Shown here piece after piece: positions 47,284 through 58,031 of a DNA stretch of 64,000 nt. Below the pieces are notes generated by a model that saw only the letters and a program-made list of their open reading frames with translations, did not search any database and was not told the DNA's origin. The position numbers were made by a program, and so were the translations under genes. The stretch's first letter is position 1. Each line of letters opens with the position of its first letter. The DNA comes from Sycon ciliatum (lineage: Eukaryota > Porifera > Calcarea > Leucosolenida > Sycettidae): positions 26,141,189 through 26,205,188 of the forward strand of contig NC_088645.1 of assembly GCF_964019385.1 (NCBI RefSeq), read 5' to 3'.

Positions 47284-47338
47284 TTTCACACGACGTACGT
47301 TTCGCCGTATGGTTCGTGACGGCTCATCAGGTTTGCAA
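47284..47338 (-). ncRNA. hammerhead ribozyme motif (stem I weakened)
   Basis: Minus strand: CTGATGA (47324-47330), perfect stem II GCCGT/ACGGC with a 10-base loop, GAAA (47300-47303), then the self-complementary CGTACG and the cleavage triplet ending in TC. Stem I pairs at six of eight positions. The core residues are all present. Confidence 0.75.
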
Positions 47339-47869
47339 TTTGAAACTCGGGTATTGAGCCAATAATAAAATTAGAAAGGAAAAGGACATAATGGAAACGA
47401 GTTAAGAGTAACTCTCCACCACTGGAACTAGATACAGTCACAAAGTGCAACAACTAGGCACAAAACTGACAGAGTACTAAGACATTCGACGTCCTGACAC
47501 CTAGCTTCAACACATCTCCGTAGCACTAACCGACAGCCTTCCAACTTGGAAAGTTCAAGGTTATGGAAAGACCGAAGAGGGGAAGGCAAGCGCAACGAAA
47601 CCGAGCACAAGCTACAGTCCCAACGGAACAAAGAATGTCGATTGTCACTGGACGATGACGAGACCAGTAGGCGATTTGACAAAGCGGTCTAACTGCAATT
47701 CGAAGCAGCAAAGCAGCACACCACCCAACTTGGGTGGGTCAAAAATATCAAAGATAAGTTAAGAAGGGGGAAGCTTTGCGAGAACGAATTGTACAAGCCG
47801 AAATCTAAACTCCTACAGTACTCCTCATGCATGACATTGTGATGGACTAGTTGACTACAAAACAAGTTG

Positions 47870-47924
47870 TTTCACACGACGTACGTTTCGCCGTATGGTT
47901 CGTGACAGCTCATCAGGTGTGAAA
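47870..47924 (-). ncRNA. hammerhead ribozyme motif, all stems paired
   Basis: Minus strand: stem I TTTCACAC/GTGTGAAA is perfect over eight pairs (47917-47924 with 47870-47877). Core CTGATGA is at 47910-47916. Stem II GCTGT/ACGGC has one G-U pair and a 10-base loop. GAAA is at 47886-47889. CGTACGTC follows, with predicted cleavage after the C complementary to 47878. Stem III is tiny and palindromic, as in the minimal hammerheads of Penelope-like elements and retrozymes, which are thought to act as dimers. Confidence 0.85.
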
Positions 47925-48177
47925 TTTGAAACTCGGGTATTCTTTCCACAACCTTCAACCTTCCAAGTTGACAGGCTGTCGGTTAGCGCTACGGAGATGT
48001 GTCGAGCTAGGTGTCAGGACGTCGAATGTCTCAGTACTCTGTCAGCTTTGTGCCTAGTTGTTGCACTTTCTGACTGTATATAGTATCTTGTTACAGTGGT
48101 GGAGAGTTACTCTTAACTCGTTTCCATATGTCCTTTTCTTTTCTACTTCTATTATTGGCTCAATACCCGAGTTCAAA

Positions 48178-48232
48178 TTGCACACCTGATGAGCTGTCAC
48201 GAACCATACGGCGAAACGTACGTCGTGTGAAA
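48178..48232 (+). ncRNA. hammerhead ribozyme motif, plus strand
   Basis: CTGATGA is at 48186-48192, stem II at 48193-48197 and 48208-48212, GAAA at 48213-48216, and CGTACGTC at 48217-48224 with predicted cleavage after 48224. Stem I 48178-48185 pairs with 48225-48232 except one G-A mismatch. The core is intact. Confidence 0.82.
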
Positions 48233-48766
48233 CAACTTGTTTTGTAGTCAACTAGTCCATCACAATGTCATGCATGAGGATTACTGTAGGAGTTTAGATT
48301 TTGGCTTGTACAATTCGTTCTCGCAAAGCTTCCCCCTTCTTAACTTATCTTTGATATTTTTGACCCACCCAAGTTGGGTGGTGTGCTGCTTTGCTGCTTC
48401 GAATTGTAGTTAGACCGCTTTGTCAAATCGCCCTCTGGTCTCGTCATCGTCCAGTGACAATCGACATTCTTTGTTCCGTTGGGACTGTAGCTTGTCCTCG
48501 TTTTCGTTGCGCTTGCCTTCCCCTCTTTGGTCTTTCCATAACCTTGAACCTTCCAAGTTGGAAGGCTATCGGTTAGCGCTACGGAGATGTGTTGAAGCTA
48601 GGTGTCAGGACGTCGAATGTCTCAGTACTCTGTCAGTTTTGTGCCTAGTTGTTGCACTTTCTGACTGTATATAGTATCTATTTACAGTGGTGGAGAGTTA
48701 CTCTTGACTCGTTTCCATATGGCCTTTTCCTTTCTACTTTTTTTATTGGCTCAATACCCGAGTTTC

Positions 48767-49279
48767 AAATTATTATCTGATTTTGACTTTAGGGTGAACT
48801 TCCCCTTTAACAGCTAAAAATAAAGTAATAAGCCCTCGAGTTGAGAAAGAGCAGGAGATGCTATTACACATTTTGGTGGAAGAGTTTGTGGAGCGATTTC
48901 TGGGCATAACGCAAAATCGAGTGGAATTCTCACTTTGATACCAGCATGCACAGTAGTAAGAGATAGTACCCGACAAAACAATACACTCTTGCATTATTGG
49001 ATTGCTTACTCTGTTCACGTCAAGCGCTTATTATCTGGAGCTGTATTTGATGTGTTTGAAAGAGGGGACATGCTTTTTTCAAAACCTTCCCACCTGTAAG
49101 TACATGCACATGAAACCTAGTGGCACGGAAATAAAGGTAACATAACGGAGATCCATATTAATTTTCATGATTCCTTCTCCATCGTTGTCAGATGGTGCTG
49201 ATTTTCGTGTTTGGCAAAACGCATTATATAGCGATAGTGACACACCTCCTCGCGCTGAAATGCCGTGTCTGTGAAAAGG
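48767..49279. other. no recognisable feature
   Basis: Short AT-rich sequence with no domain-bearing ORF and no repeats recognised. Confidence 0.4.
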
Positions 49280-49525
49280 TAGTCAATACTAATAAAAATG
49301 TCGATACATCTTGTTTTTCTGACACGCAGAACTCACTGGCATGTCTGTTTGAGAACTCCAGCAAGTTAGATTCAGGCCTAAAATAAATCTGGGTTTGGAA
49401 CCATTATTGCCAATGTCATTGTTATAAAATTCGGCCTCATTGTCTGTGCTATGCTCTGATCGATGTGTTCGTGAATCTTTTTTTTTTCAATTATGTGAGA
49501 GTATATACCGGTATCATCATTATTT
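49280..49525 (+). repeat. dispersed repeat, inverted relative to 53262-53500
   Basis: GTCGATACATCTTG-TTTTCTGACACG through GATCGATGTGTTCGTGAAT is found as its reverse complement at 53285-53500, including a T-run matched by an A-run. The translated frame (DTSC-SDTQNSLA-LFE) is shared, but no domain is recognised. Confidence 0.7.
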
Positions 49526-50911
49526 TTTCGACTCTCGAAACAAATTCCGTCTCTTCACCTATTCTACGTGCAGAATCGCATGCTCATAATAAAGTGGTTG
49601 CGCTAAAATGCCTCGCGCTGTAGTGCACGCGCTGTCGCGGGATGGAATCGTAGTTGTCCATGACTTGTGTGTGAACAACTGACAACAGGGATGGGAACTA
49701 TCTGTCATTTGGTTCCACCAGCTGCATCAACTGGCTGCTGAAAGCTACATGTAGTTCTTGACTTGAAAAAAGTTGAGATCCAGACCTGCCGTCAACGTTG
49801 AGTATCTGCCATGAGACACGATCCAGGTATGCGTAAATGCTAGTAACATTACATCGATGCAACACTACACGAACATCTAAATGTTCATGTACAATGTGCG
49901 GACAGCCAACTACGTCGTCAATATACAGGCTCACACGGTGATCTGAGTGGAGTGTACTCAGTGGAGTGAGCTAAGCCTTAGGATCATAAACATCTTACGA
50001 GAGTATAATTACACATAATATGGACGTCCCTATGGCTAGTGATCTGCCATTCAGAGTTTTGATTCAATCGGGTCACTACTGTTCGCCACAGCAGACTTGA
50101 TCGCTGCTGTAACTGTTGCCATGTATGGGTAATCAGCACGAGCGTCTTATTGAGCTACTCCCATCATCCAAGTGATGTATACTACTCCTTTTCATATCGA
50201 ATATACTCGAGTACACCAGTAGTGCTGGACAGCTTTCAAACTCCTTCTGTACTAATAGTACTATCTCTATACTATAGGAGATTTGTTTGGAATGTACCTG
50301 CGCGGCTGCCCGTGCCTCGCACTACACTGTCAGGCAGAAGCTTAGTAGACCCTGGGAGTGTCGGTGACAGATGGAATCCAGGTGCCAACCAGCTGACATG
50401 AGCATACACTGTACTCAGGTAGACTTTGACTGGCATTCGATGTGTTTGGCAAATCGCCCGACTGTTCCTGGACGCCTTGGAAAGAAATGCGTTGCCGGAG
50501 AATGTAGTTTAGTAAGAACCATGTTTCTGTGATGACTTGCAGCTGCTTGTAACTCGTATTAGCTTTGTTGTATATAGTGCGTACAGAATGGAATGGAGAC
50601 GCAACGCCATTGGCGTGCATACGGGTTTTAGAGGTGAGTCATTATTTCCTGTGGGTGCGATTGGACGATTTGTTGGATGCCGCTGAACAACTGACGGGCA
50701 TGGAGTGGGGAGGTGGACAATGCATTTTGCGAACTTACCTATCCTGGTCTCATCAAAAACCATGATGGGCCTTATTCGTGTGATGAGATTTGCCTCAGGA
50801 TATGTGACATCATATGAGCATGCGAGCCTGCAAGTACATTAGGTGAAGGGACAGAATTTGTTTCGAGAAGAAATAATGATGATACTGGTATAAAAATATA
50901 AAAAATCACGG
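49526..50911. other. no recognisable gene
   Basis: Overlapping 60-92 codon ORFs on both strands show no domain. Nothing in this stretch recurs elsewhere in the window as far as I could see. Confidence 0.35.
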
Positions 50912-51125
50912 TTCGCGTGAGTCTCGGCTGGAAACCGAGTTATCCGCATCCGTAGGAACGCCACCACCCATCAAGGATCAAGGCGCAGATGCAGCTCCTA
51001 AAGCGGTGGGAGGTGAATAGATCAGCTGACCAGAAAGTGGTCAAAGACCAAAAATCCCATTCACTGCATCCATGTTCTCCTCGTGCCAGGCCACGAGTTT
51101 CCAATAACTATTATTATTATTAAAA
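50912..51125 (-). mobile_element. SINE fragment (same family as 3170-3455)
   Basis: AGATGCAGCTCCTAAA-CGGTG, ATAGATCAG and TGCCAGGCCACGAGTT match the inverted SINE at 60598-60930. The tRNA-like head is missing. Confidence 0.65.
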
Positions 51126-51330
51126 GCATGTCCGCGTAGGTGGCGGGGGTGCCACTATCGCTTATGCCATTCAGGATTCATGTCTGAAGAGTAGTACGAT
51201 ACAATGAAATGACAGAAGTGACGTCAACAAAAGCCGTTAGCAACAACACCAATATGACTAATGGAAAACTTCATCCAAAGTATAAAATAAAATAGAATAA
51301 TTATGCATACAGCATGTCTGGTCAGTCCTG

Positions 51331-51600
51331 TTAGGTGGGGAGGGCTCCACGCCATGCCTGTCGGTCCGCTGCCATTGTGCGGACTGCGTCAACATCTAGC
51401 AGCTGGTGGAGGGTAAGTCCATGCCATGATAACAATTCCGTCTGCAAGACCGTTACCAAAGTCGTCCGAGGTCGACCCCTGAAGCGTTCAGTGCCCTCGT
51501 CGTTGGCCAGGCGAAGATACATATCCACTGCCAACTGTGGAGGAGCAGTTGGGGCCAAACGAAAGATATGGTCAGCGCGACTGTAGCTTTGCCTTGTGAT
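51331..51600 (-). pseudogene. LINE ORF2 C-terminal fragment
   Basis: The minus frame ends RFRGRPRTTLVTVLQTELLSWHGLTLHQLL-x-x-DAVRTMAADRQAWRGAL, the closing block (RGRPRTTW...AxDRxxWR) of many LINE RT proteins. Only the tail remains. Confidence 0.7.
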
Positions 51601-51601
51601 C

Positions 51602-51778
51602 ATATCACGCAACAGCGTACAGCAATCATTTCCGTCCGCCATCATTGAGGAGTGGAATCGCCTTCCTCCAGAGCTCATCACAGCACCACCTACTCGACCT
51701 CACCTCCAGCAGTTCAAAGAAGGCGTTCATAAGTATCTGCAATCTGCTGACTGGCATTGGGCCTCTACGCATTTGTGA
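51602..51778 (+). pseudogene. LINE ORF2 C-terminal fragment, opposite strand
   Basis: The plus frame reads SFPSAIIEEWNRLPPELITAP-x(6)-LQQFKEGV, the typical last block (x-WN-x-LP) of CR1-like RT proteins, with a stop at 51776-51778. A TG-rich 3' region follows. It abuts the oppositely oriented LINE tail at 51331-51600. Confidence 0.65.
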
Positions 51779-52005
51779 TCTGTGTGTGTGTATGGGGGGG
51801 GGGGGGGGCGTGTGCATGCATTCGGATGCATGCGTGTATGTGTGTGTGCGTGTGTGTATAGTTTGTATGTGTGTGTGTGTGTGTATAGTACTTGTATGCG
51901 TCACAGTGTGTGTGTATAGTACGTGTGTGTGTGTGTAATACTTACGTGTGTGTGTGCGTGGCTGTGCGTGTGTGTGTGAGCGCGCGCGTGCGTGTGTGTA
52001 TGATT
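51779..52005. repeat. TG-rich microsatellite with G-run
   Basis: (TG)n tracts are interrupted by TATG, a run of about 15 G near 51794-51808 and GCGC. They lie in the 3' flank of the plus LINE tail. Confidence 0.9.
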
Positions 52006-52250
52006 TCGGATACATGCTGCTGGGCGTATGCAGTCAATGTATGATGTACCTGAACCTCAACTTTTTTCCTCCCATTGAACCACATTCCGTGACCGTGCTG
52101 CCACCCTTATTTCACATTTGCTCTGTAGTGCTCCTGCTCATTTTTCTATTTTCGTATTTTTCTGTTTGGCGCGCATGAGCAGTGCTGAGGCCGAGACCCC
52201 TGGTCGGTTTAGCTGCTCTTGCCCCGCCTCCACTGCTTCGGCTGCCATCG

Positions 52251-53288
52251 CTACGTGCATCTCTGTGCGTTTAGCGGGCGTTTGAACCATGAAGGTTTGT
52301 GGTTATCTTGTAAAAAATAAAAATAAAAAATCTCGCTGATGGGGACAGCTCCGCAGCGCTTATACAGAGTGTCATTGCTAATTCGTTTAGGGTACCGCAT
52401 GTCGATGATGCTCCTCAGCTGGGTCCAGTGGAACGAATCCATTCGCGCGAGCTCCGACATCGGTAGGCCCCAAGTACCGCAGTTGTAGGTAAGGACTGGG
52501 ATGACGTAGGCGTTGTAGAGCCTCAGCCGAAGACCTTCACTGATCTGGCGCCTCATGGTTCAGATCTTGAGGAGTGAGTTGAAGTCGGCGGCGGCCAGTT
52601 GACGCCTCCGAGCAGCATCTTCGGCGTCACCCAGGAGGGAGCCTAGTTTGCGGACAGTACGCCACGTTTCTTGGTTCCTATCAGGAAATCGGGCGACGGT
52701 GGTATGCTCTGTCTTGGAGGGATTAACGTTCAGGTTCCATCTCGCAAGAACTGCTGGAGCTTGTTGTTCAACTTCACTGAGAAACGTCTTATCCCGGCTC
52801 ACAAAATCAACATCGTCTGCGTATGCGATATCCAGAGGCAAGTCATTGTCCACAGCAGGGCGAGATGGCAGCTCCTGTCATAGGTCCCGGAGAGCAGCCT
52901 CCAGGTAAATGGTGAAAAGCACTGGAGAAAGACTGTCCCCTTGAGGGACTCCAATAATTGTTTTGAAGGAGCTTTTCGATGCACCTTTCACACGAGGTTC
53001 AAGCCAGGTTTCAGTCAACAGTATACGGATCATTCGGAGCTCACTTTCTTTGAGGAAGGATTCAAGGATCCTCATCAGGACATCGCGGCGGACAGTGTCA
53101 ATTCCCAATATGTGGATGGACGTATTGAATCGCTGCGTCATACTGCATAGCCATCTATGGCACCACACCACATCACTTGTGCTGCGGCCACGGCGAAAAG
53201 CACTTTGGGATGTAGCCAGGTACTGATCAACCGCTGGCTGTATCCTCTTCAGCACATTTCCAATAATATTATCGGTATACTCGCACAT
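52251..53288 (-). pseudogene. LINE reverse transcriptase of another clade
   Basis: Minus strand RT: SAFRRGRSTSDVVWCHRWL, GVPQGDSLSPVLFTIYLEAALRDL, the catalytic AYADDVDF (about 52820), LNVNPSKTEHT, and a C-terminal region with VLTYNCGTWGLP and RRQ-type motifs. Frames break near 52880 and 52558. The GVPQGDSLSP form and the C-terminal FHWTQLRSII block differ from the CR1-like copies here. I leave the clade unassigned. Confidence 0.8.
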
Positions 53289-53504
53289 ACAGTAATTTAA
53301 AAAAAAAATTCACGAACACATCGATCAGAGCATCACAGAGACAATGAGGCCAAACTTGATAACACTGACATTGAAAATAATGATTCCACACCCAGATTAG
53401 TAATAGGTCTGAATCTATCTTGCTGGAGTGCTCAAACAGACGAGCCAGTGAGTTCTGCGTGTCAGAAGAACAAGATGTATCGACAGTTTTCATTAGTATT
53501 GATG

Positions 53505-53665
53505 GCCGCTTCAATGCGCTTCCCAAATCCGTTCGCACAAGTCATATCCCTAACTCATTTCGCCAGAAACTTAACAAATTCATTCATCTTGGGCACCCTG
53601 TAAGAAGACGTTAGGGTCTGTTGGGAATGCCCAAGTAAAATAATACAATACAATACAATACAAAT
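53505..53665 (+). mobile_element. 3' end of LINE (same family as 62840-64000)
   Basis: It encodes RFNALPKSVRTSHIPNSFRQ to a stop at 53614, then GGGTCTGTTGGGAATGCCCAAG and an AATAC-repeat tail. The same C-terminus, 3' UTR and tail occur inverted at 62825-63010. Confidence 0.85.
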
Positions 53666-53936
53666 ACCTTTACACAGACACAGGTAGATAACCTGAGTGA
53701 TGCGCCGAGGACACGTTTACATTGTCATAGTACCGCCCTGGATGTGGTTTGTCCTACTACTAGGACCTAGACGCTGTGTGTCACATCTTTCCCACCTGTT
53801 TATACTATACATGTATAACAATAAGTTCAGGCATTCACGGTTCGCGGTCACGTGACGGCAACACATATAGCATGGAATACTGAATGTTACTAATTACTTT
53901 TGAATGTGCCTATTTTTCGATTTACTCACTGTACAG

Positions 53937-53987
53937 CGTGCTGGCTCATGGCAGTATATATCTGGTTGGAGAACCAAGCTGTGGAAG
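53937..53987 (+). CDS. possible 51-bp exon, low support
   Basis: A 51-bp segment lies between CACTGTACAG and GTAATA, a multiple of three. If phase 1 like the other exons it encodes 16 open residues with no domain. It is listed only because splice context and phase fit. Confidence 0.15.
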
Positions 53988-54129
53988 GTAATAACTTATT
54001 CAATAATTTTATTCTTTTACTATTAATCACAAAACCCAGCTGGTAATTTGAACACTCGGCGAGGCGACAAAGGTTTAAGGATGGCAAGAAACATAATCAG
54101 CTGAAGTTTCATATCACGAAGGCTCTATT

Positions 54130-55177
54130 GATATGTCACAAACGGATTCTGGAGAAAGTGGTGATAGACAAAGAAATAACTATGAAGGAAATGGAATATG
54201 AAGAACAAAAATAGGAATGATGAAAAATGCATCGAACTAGCTTTAGCACAACGATCATCAGGAAGCATCGTTCTACTAATTAACATACAATACATGCAAG
54301 ACAGACTATTATAAAGGATCAGTAGTGATAAATAACACATAACCAACGCCCAAATAAATAACACAGTGCATTATTGCAGGATACCATGTGCGTGAAAGAT
54401 TATTATTATTATTATTACATCATACCCAACCACGGCCAAATCAACAAAAGAAAATTTGTAGACATACATGTATAAGAAAGAAGATGAAAAGTCTTTGGCA
54501 AGTCTTGAGGTCTTGTGACAGCAACGACCAATGTGTATAATTATGCTAAAAATAGACCGGACGTCAGAAGAGTGGCTGATAGGGAAGCAGAGAGAGTTTC
54601 GGGTAGCTGAGGACTGATGAAACAAGTTAAGCTGGGATAAAACATGAGGTAGGGCAAGACCAAGACGAATTTTATGAATAAAGATTACATGACGAAAGTC
54701 TGAGCCTGTTAGAGAGAGGGCAGCTGGATGCGATAGCATAGACAGTATGAGAGGGCGTCGAACGGGGAATAGCAAAGACAGCGCGAATTAAGCGACGATG
54801 TGTGACTTCGAGACGATTCGTCAGCGATGTGCTGATGCCAGCCCAAATGGAGGAACAGTAGTCAAATACAGGCAGAACATAGCATTTATACAGCATTAAA
54901 CGTCGATCACGGGGAAATGGGATAAGTGAGAGGAAAGGAAGCCAACAATAGAACTTGCACGTTTCTCCTGGTACGTAATGTGGGGATCAAAGGACAATTG
55001 CTGATCCAGGATAATCCCAAGGGGTTTGTGCTGATCGACTATTGAGAGACAGGTACGGTCATCAGAGAACGTGAAAGGGGAGGGACTTAATACAGACAAG
55101 TCACTTTTGGGACGAGGAGGGAAGCAGAAAATAGCGGTTTTATATGCGGATGACAATGAAACACTTCCAGGGGACAA
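54130..55177 (-). pseudogene. LINE RT C-terminal part and 3' region
   Basis: The minus frame from 55177 gives KTAIFCFPPRPKSD and HKPLGIILDQQLSFDPHI (thumb), then after a short break LYKCYVLPVFDYCSSIWAG, RLEVTHRRLIRAVFAIP and later SATRNSL, which are LINE RT C-terminal motifs. The catalytic region is missing. The 3' flank (54140-54260) includes CTTCCTGATGATCGTTGTGC on the minus strand, related to 44160-44180. Confidence 0.75.
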
Positions 55178-55297
55178 AATTCAAGTATGAAACCACGCGA
55201 GTGACAAAACGTCTGGCCCGAGTTGACAAGACTAACACAACATTCTACTGATCAACAGTAGATTACTACAAGCGTCGAGGTCTCATTCAACAACATT

Positions 55298-55585
55298 ATG
55301 TACAAGGAGACGGACCGTGTCGCTATGGGTTCCCCGCTCGGTCCTGTACTGGCGAATATTTTGGATGGCTTTTGTGAATCCAAAATGGGTAAATCGATGT
55401 GGCCAGATCTCTATGTTCGTTTTGTTGATGACTCGTTTACATATCTCAACACCAAGCATGATAGTGAAGTCATTCTCGACATGTTGAATAATCTCCATCC
55501 TTCTATACTGTTCACTTGCAAACATGAGCAGTCCAATCAATTCTCATTTCGTGAGGTACTTGTACAACTAATGATACTCAACTAG
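55298..55585 (+). pseudogene. Penelope-like element reverse transcriptase fragment
   Basis: The frame reads MYKETDRVAMGSPLGPVLANILDGF then YVRFVDDSFTYL. GVAMGSPLGP-x-LAN followed by YVR(Y/F)VDD-(T/S)F is diagnostic of Penelope-like RTs and distinct from LINE and LTR RTs; here the usual DGV is DRV. The frame begins before the ATG (about 55266) and ends at 55585. The finger region and any GIY-YIG endonuclease are absent. Penelope-like elements are the known carriers of hammerhead ribozymes, which makes its presence near the cluster at 46.8-48.8 kb relevant. Confidence 0.85.
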
Positions 55586-55696
55586 AACAACGAAAAGATT
55601 CATCAAGAGACAGCAGCGGACCCAACATTAGTGTTGCACAATATTTATGTTCCATTACGCGCAACTGTGTTATTATTAGTATTATTTTTATAACCC

Positions 55697-56450
55697 CATA
55701 GCTCAGTGGTTAGAGCATCGCTAGCTACAAGCGAGGGTCCCTGGTTCGAGTCCTGGTGGTGACAGTCAATTTTTTCTTCAGACTTTTCCCGTTTGTCTCT
55801 TTCCCTCGAAGTAGTGAAGATTTTATGAATTGGGGCTCCCCGCGTGCTAGAGTGTACGTGAAGTGTGTGGGTACAGTGAGGGCTGCGTCCCACCTGCCTG
55901 TGTGGATTCACAGGAAGTGTGAGTTACGAAGTCTGAAGAAAATGCTGAACAGTCTCTGCTGGGATGACGACTACACCATAGCTCAGTGGTTAGAGCATCG
56001 CTAGCTACCAGCGAGGGTCCCTGATTCGAGTCCCGGTGGTGACAGTCAATTTTTTCTTCAGACTTTTCCCGTTTGTCTCTTTCCCTCAAACTAGTGAAGA
56101 TTTTATGACTTGGGGCTCCCCGCGTGCTAGAGTGTACGTGAAGTGTGTGGGTACAGTGGGGGCTGCGTCCCACCGGCCTGGATTCACAGGAAGTGTGAGT
56201 TACGAAGTCTGAAGAAAATCTTGAACAGTCTCAGCTGGGATGACGACTACACCATAGCTCAGTGGTTAGAGTATCGCTAGCTACAAGCGAGGGTCCCTGG
56301 TTCGAGTCCTGGTGGTGACAGTCAATTATCAATTAAGTCAATTAAGATTGTATGACTTGGGGCTACCCGCGTGCTAGAGTGTACGTGAAGTGTGTGGGTA
56401 CAGTGAGGGCTGCGTCCCACCCGCCTGTGTGGATTCACAGGAAGTGTGAG
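55697..56450 (+). repeat. tandem array of three tRNA-like 280-bp repeats
   Basis: GCTCAGTGGTTAGAGCATCG starts at 55701, 55981 and (with one change) 56257. Each head has an A box, a TCGCT/AGCGA anticodon-type stem, and the B box GGTTCGAGTCC (GATTCGAGTCC in unit 2). A body of about 205 bp containing GTGTACGTGAAGTGTGTGGG follows. The anticodon-like loop lacks U33, so these are not functional tRNAs. The third unit has an internal deletion. Partial multimers on the minus strand occur at 22985-23280 and 32090-32400. Confidence 0.85.
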
Positions 56451-56457
56451 TGCTGTT

Positions 56458-57239
56458 TCATGTTGTCGCGGACTGTGTACCTAAGCATTGCTTGCATATT
56501 CCAGTGTAGACTGCTGCATTGGTCCACATGGTGCGGCAACGCCGAAATGCATTCACTTTTGCACTGACCGTGGGCTTCCGCAGGACAAGAAACTGAGTCT
56601 TTGGCGTGGCTAATTTGAGTTCCCTGGAGTGCAGAAACTCGCTGATTAAGTTCAGGTCTTTCGGAAGCCTTCTCAATTACTGCATCGGAAGTCTTGTCTG
56701 CACCATATACATTTGTAGAGTTGGCTGGTGGAGAAAACCAAACATGTTGGAAGAGAGCGTGCGTACAGAACTGAAGCGGTATCTCTCAGGGTTGCTGCGA
56801 GGCAGTGGTGATTGGCTTTGAGGATAGCAGCTGGCACGCCATCTGAGCCTGTTGACTTCCAAACATTAACTCTTTCCAGGAGCTTCTGCACAATCACTGT
56901 GACGGGTCGGAATGTGACTACTGCAGATTCCCTACATGGTTCACTCGGGATCTGGTATGTTGAAGCAAGGGCAGACGATATTTCACAGACTTGGCCTTCA
57001 AAAGTTACGTCAGAGCAGGTACGTCCACTGGCAGGGTACCTGTTTGCTTCTGGCGGCCAAGAAGACGGTTTCAAAATGATCCTCAACTGAGCACGGACAT
57101 CATGTCGACTTGCAGCCAACTGGTGAACAAAGTGGGGTTCCTTCAACCGACGATTCAGAAGGGAATACTCACGGCGGGCTGCGCGTACGGCTTGATGTGC
57201 AGACTCATTTGTACGGTCTTTGAGCCAGTTTCGGTGCAA
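56458..57239 (-). pseudogene. CR1-like LINE fragment with internal deletion
   Basis: Minus frame from 57239: the pre-RT region (AARREYSLLNRRLKEPHFVHQL) and the finger block WKSTGSDGVPAAILK. After about 56690 the sequence jumps to a later RT region (LNLISEFLHSRELKL-x(3)-KTQFLVLRK), so the palm with the catalytic site is lost. A frameshift lies near 56860. Confidence 0.7.
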
Positions 57240-58031
57240 ATGGGCTTTCCTTCTAATCCGTTGTGTCAGAGCTGACGCAAATCATAGTGGAGGCGGAGGG
57301 TGAGAAGTACCTAGGCCAGAGCGCACAGGACAGACTTTGTTGATGGCGTGCTGAAATTTGTCCAGGTATTCTCTCCAGGAACGCCAATGCTTGTCGTTTC
57401 CCTCATAGCAGCGGCCTCGCAGTAAGGTGATTAAATGGAGCAAACGTGGCTATTGCGCCTCTGGCAATGTACTTGATAGGACGGTGGAATCTCCCTTATA
57501 CCTAAATGAAAACATATCAATTGTGACACAAACTATTCACTCACTAAGAAGGAATATACTCTTCAGGTTCTTAAGAACCTCACAGATGTGTTGATGATGT
57601 AAAAGGTCCAGAGCAGCATCACCTACATTGGAGATGTGATGGTGAGAATAGTCGCTGTGACATAGCTTATGTGCCAGGCACTAACTTATATACTAAATGG
57701 CTATATTATGGATATTGTCTGGCGTACATGGGCTATGCGCCATGCGCAGATACATACACATGGGGAATGAAAAATCAATCTTTTTCCTAAATTTCCGCTC
57801 TCTGAGAATGGTTTCTAGGAGGGCGTATACGCGTATATGCCGTTTCGACAGTTAGGGGTGGTCTAAGCACCAGATCTCACTTTTTTGTTTATAAGACTTA
57901 GTATCTTTCATTTCCTTCCCCAATGGTTATATAGCGGCACAAAAAGTATTGTTTTCCCAGTACCTAGTCCCAGCGTTAGTGATGTATTGAGCTAGTATTG
58001 TAACACTGTACTGTTGTGTATGCTCATGCAG
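57240..58031. other. non-coding, upstream intron of the Ig exon
   Basis: No domain or repeat recognised. The 57240-57420 part may be more of the adjacent LINE fragment, with no motif clear enough to assign. Confidence 0.35.

Larger units (their letters stand above)
46782..48766. mobile_element. retrozyme-like repeat cluster with hammerhead motifs
   Basis: Four related blocks: two head-to-tail on the minus strand (46782-47375 and 47376-47940), then a partial and a full one on the plus strand (47943-48177 and 48178-48766). The distance between equivalent bases of the two minus hammerheads is 586 bp, and the plus monomer is of about the same length. No protein is encoded beyond mirrored ORFs of about 84-150 codons. 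Tandem monomers each with a type I hammerhead are the known build of animal retrozymes, thought to spread with Penelope-like RT. Confidence 0.75.

Noticed and set aside
46641-48674. Repeated ORFs starting MSNRLLVSSSSSDNRHSLF as a protein family
   Set aside because: They lie within the ribozyme-bearing non-coding monomers, on alternating strands, with no start context or domain.
51626-52015. His/Thr-rich 129-codon minus ORF
   Set aside because: It is a translation of a TG/CA microsatellite.
55697-56330. Three tRNA genes in tandem
   Set aside because: The anticodon-like loop lacks the invariant U33, acceptor strands do not pair, and the units continue into a shared non-tRNA body.
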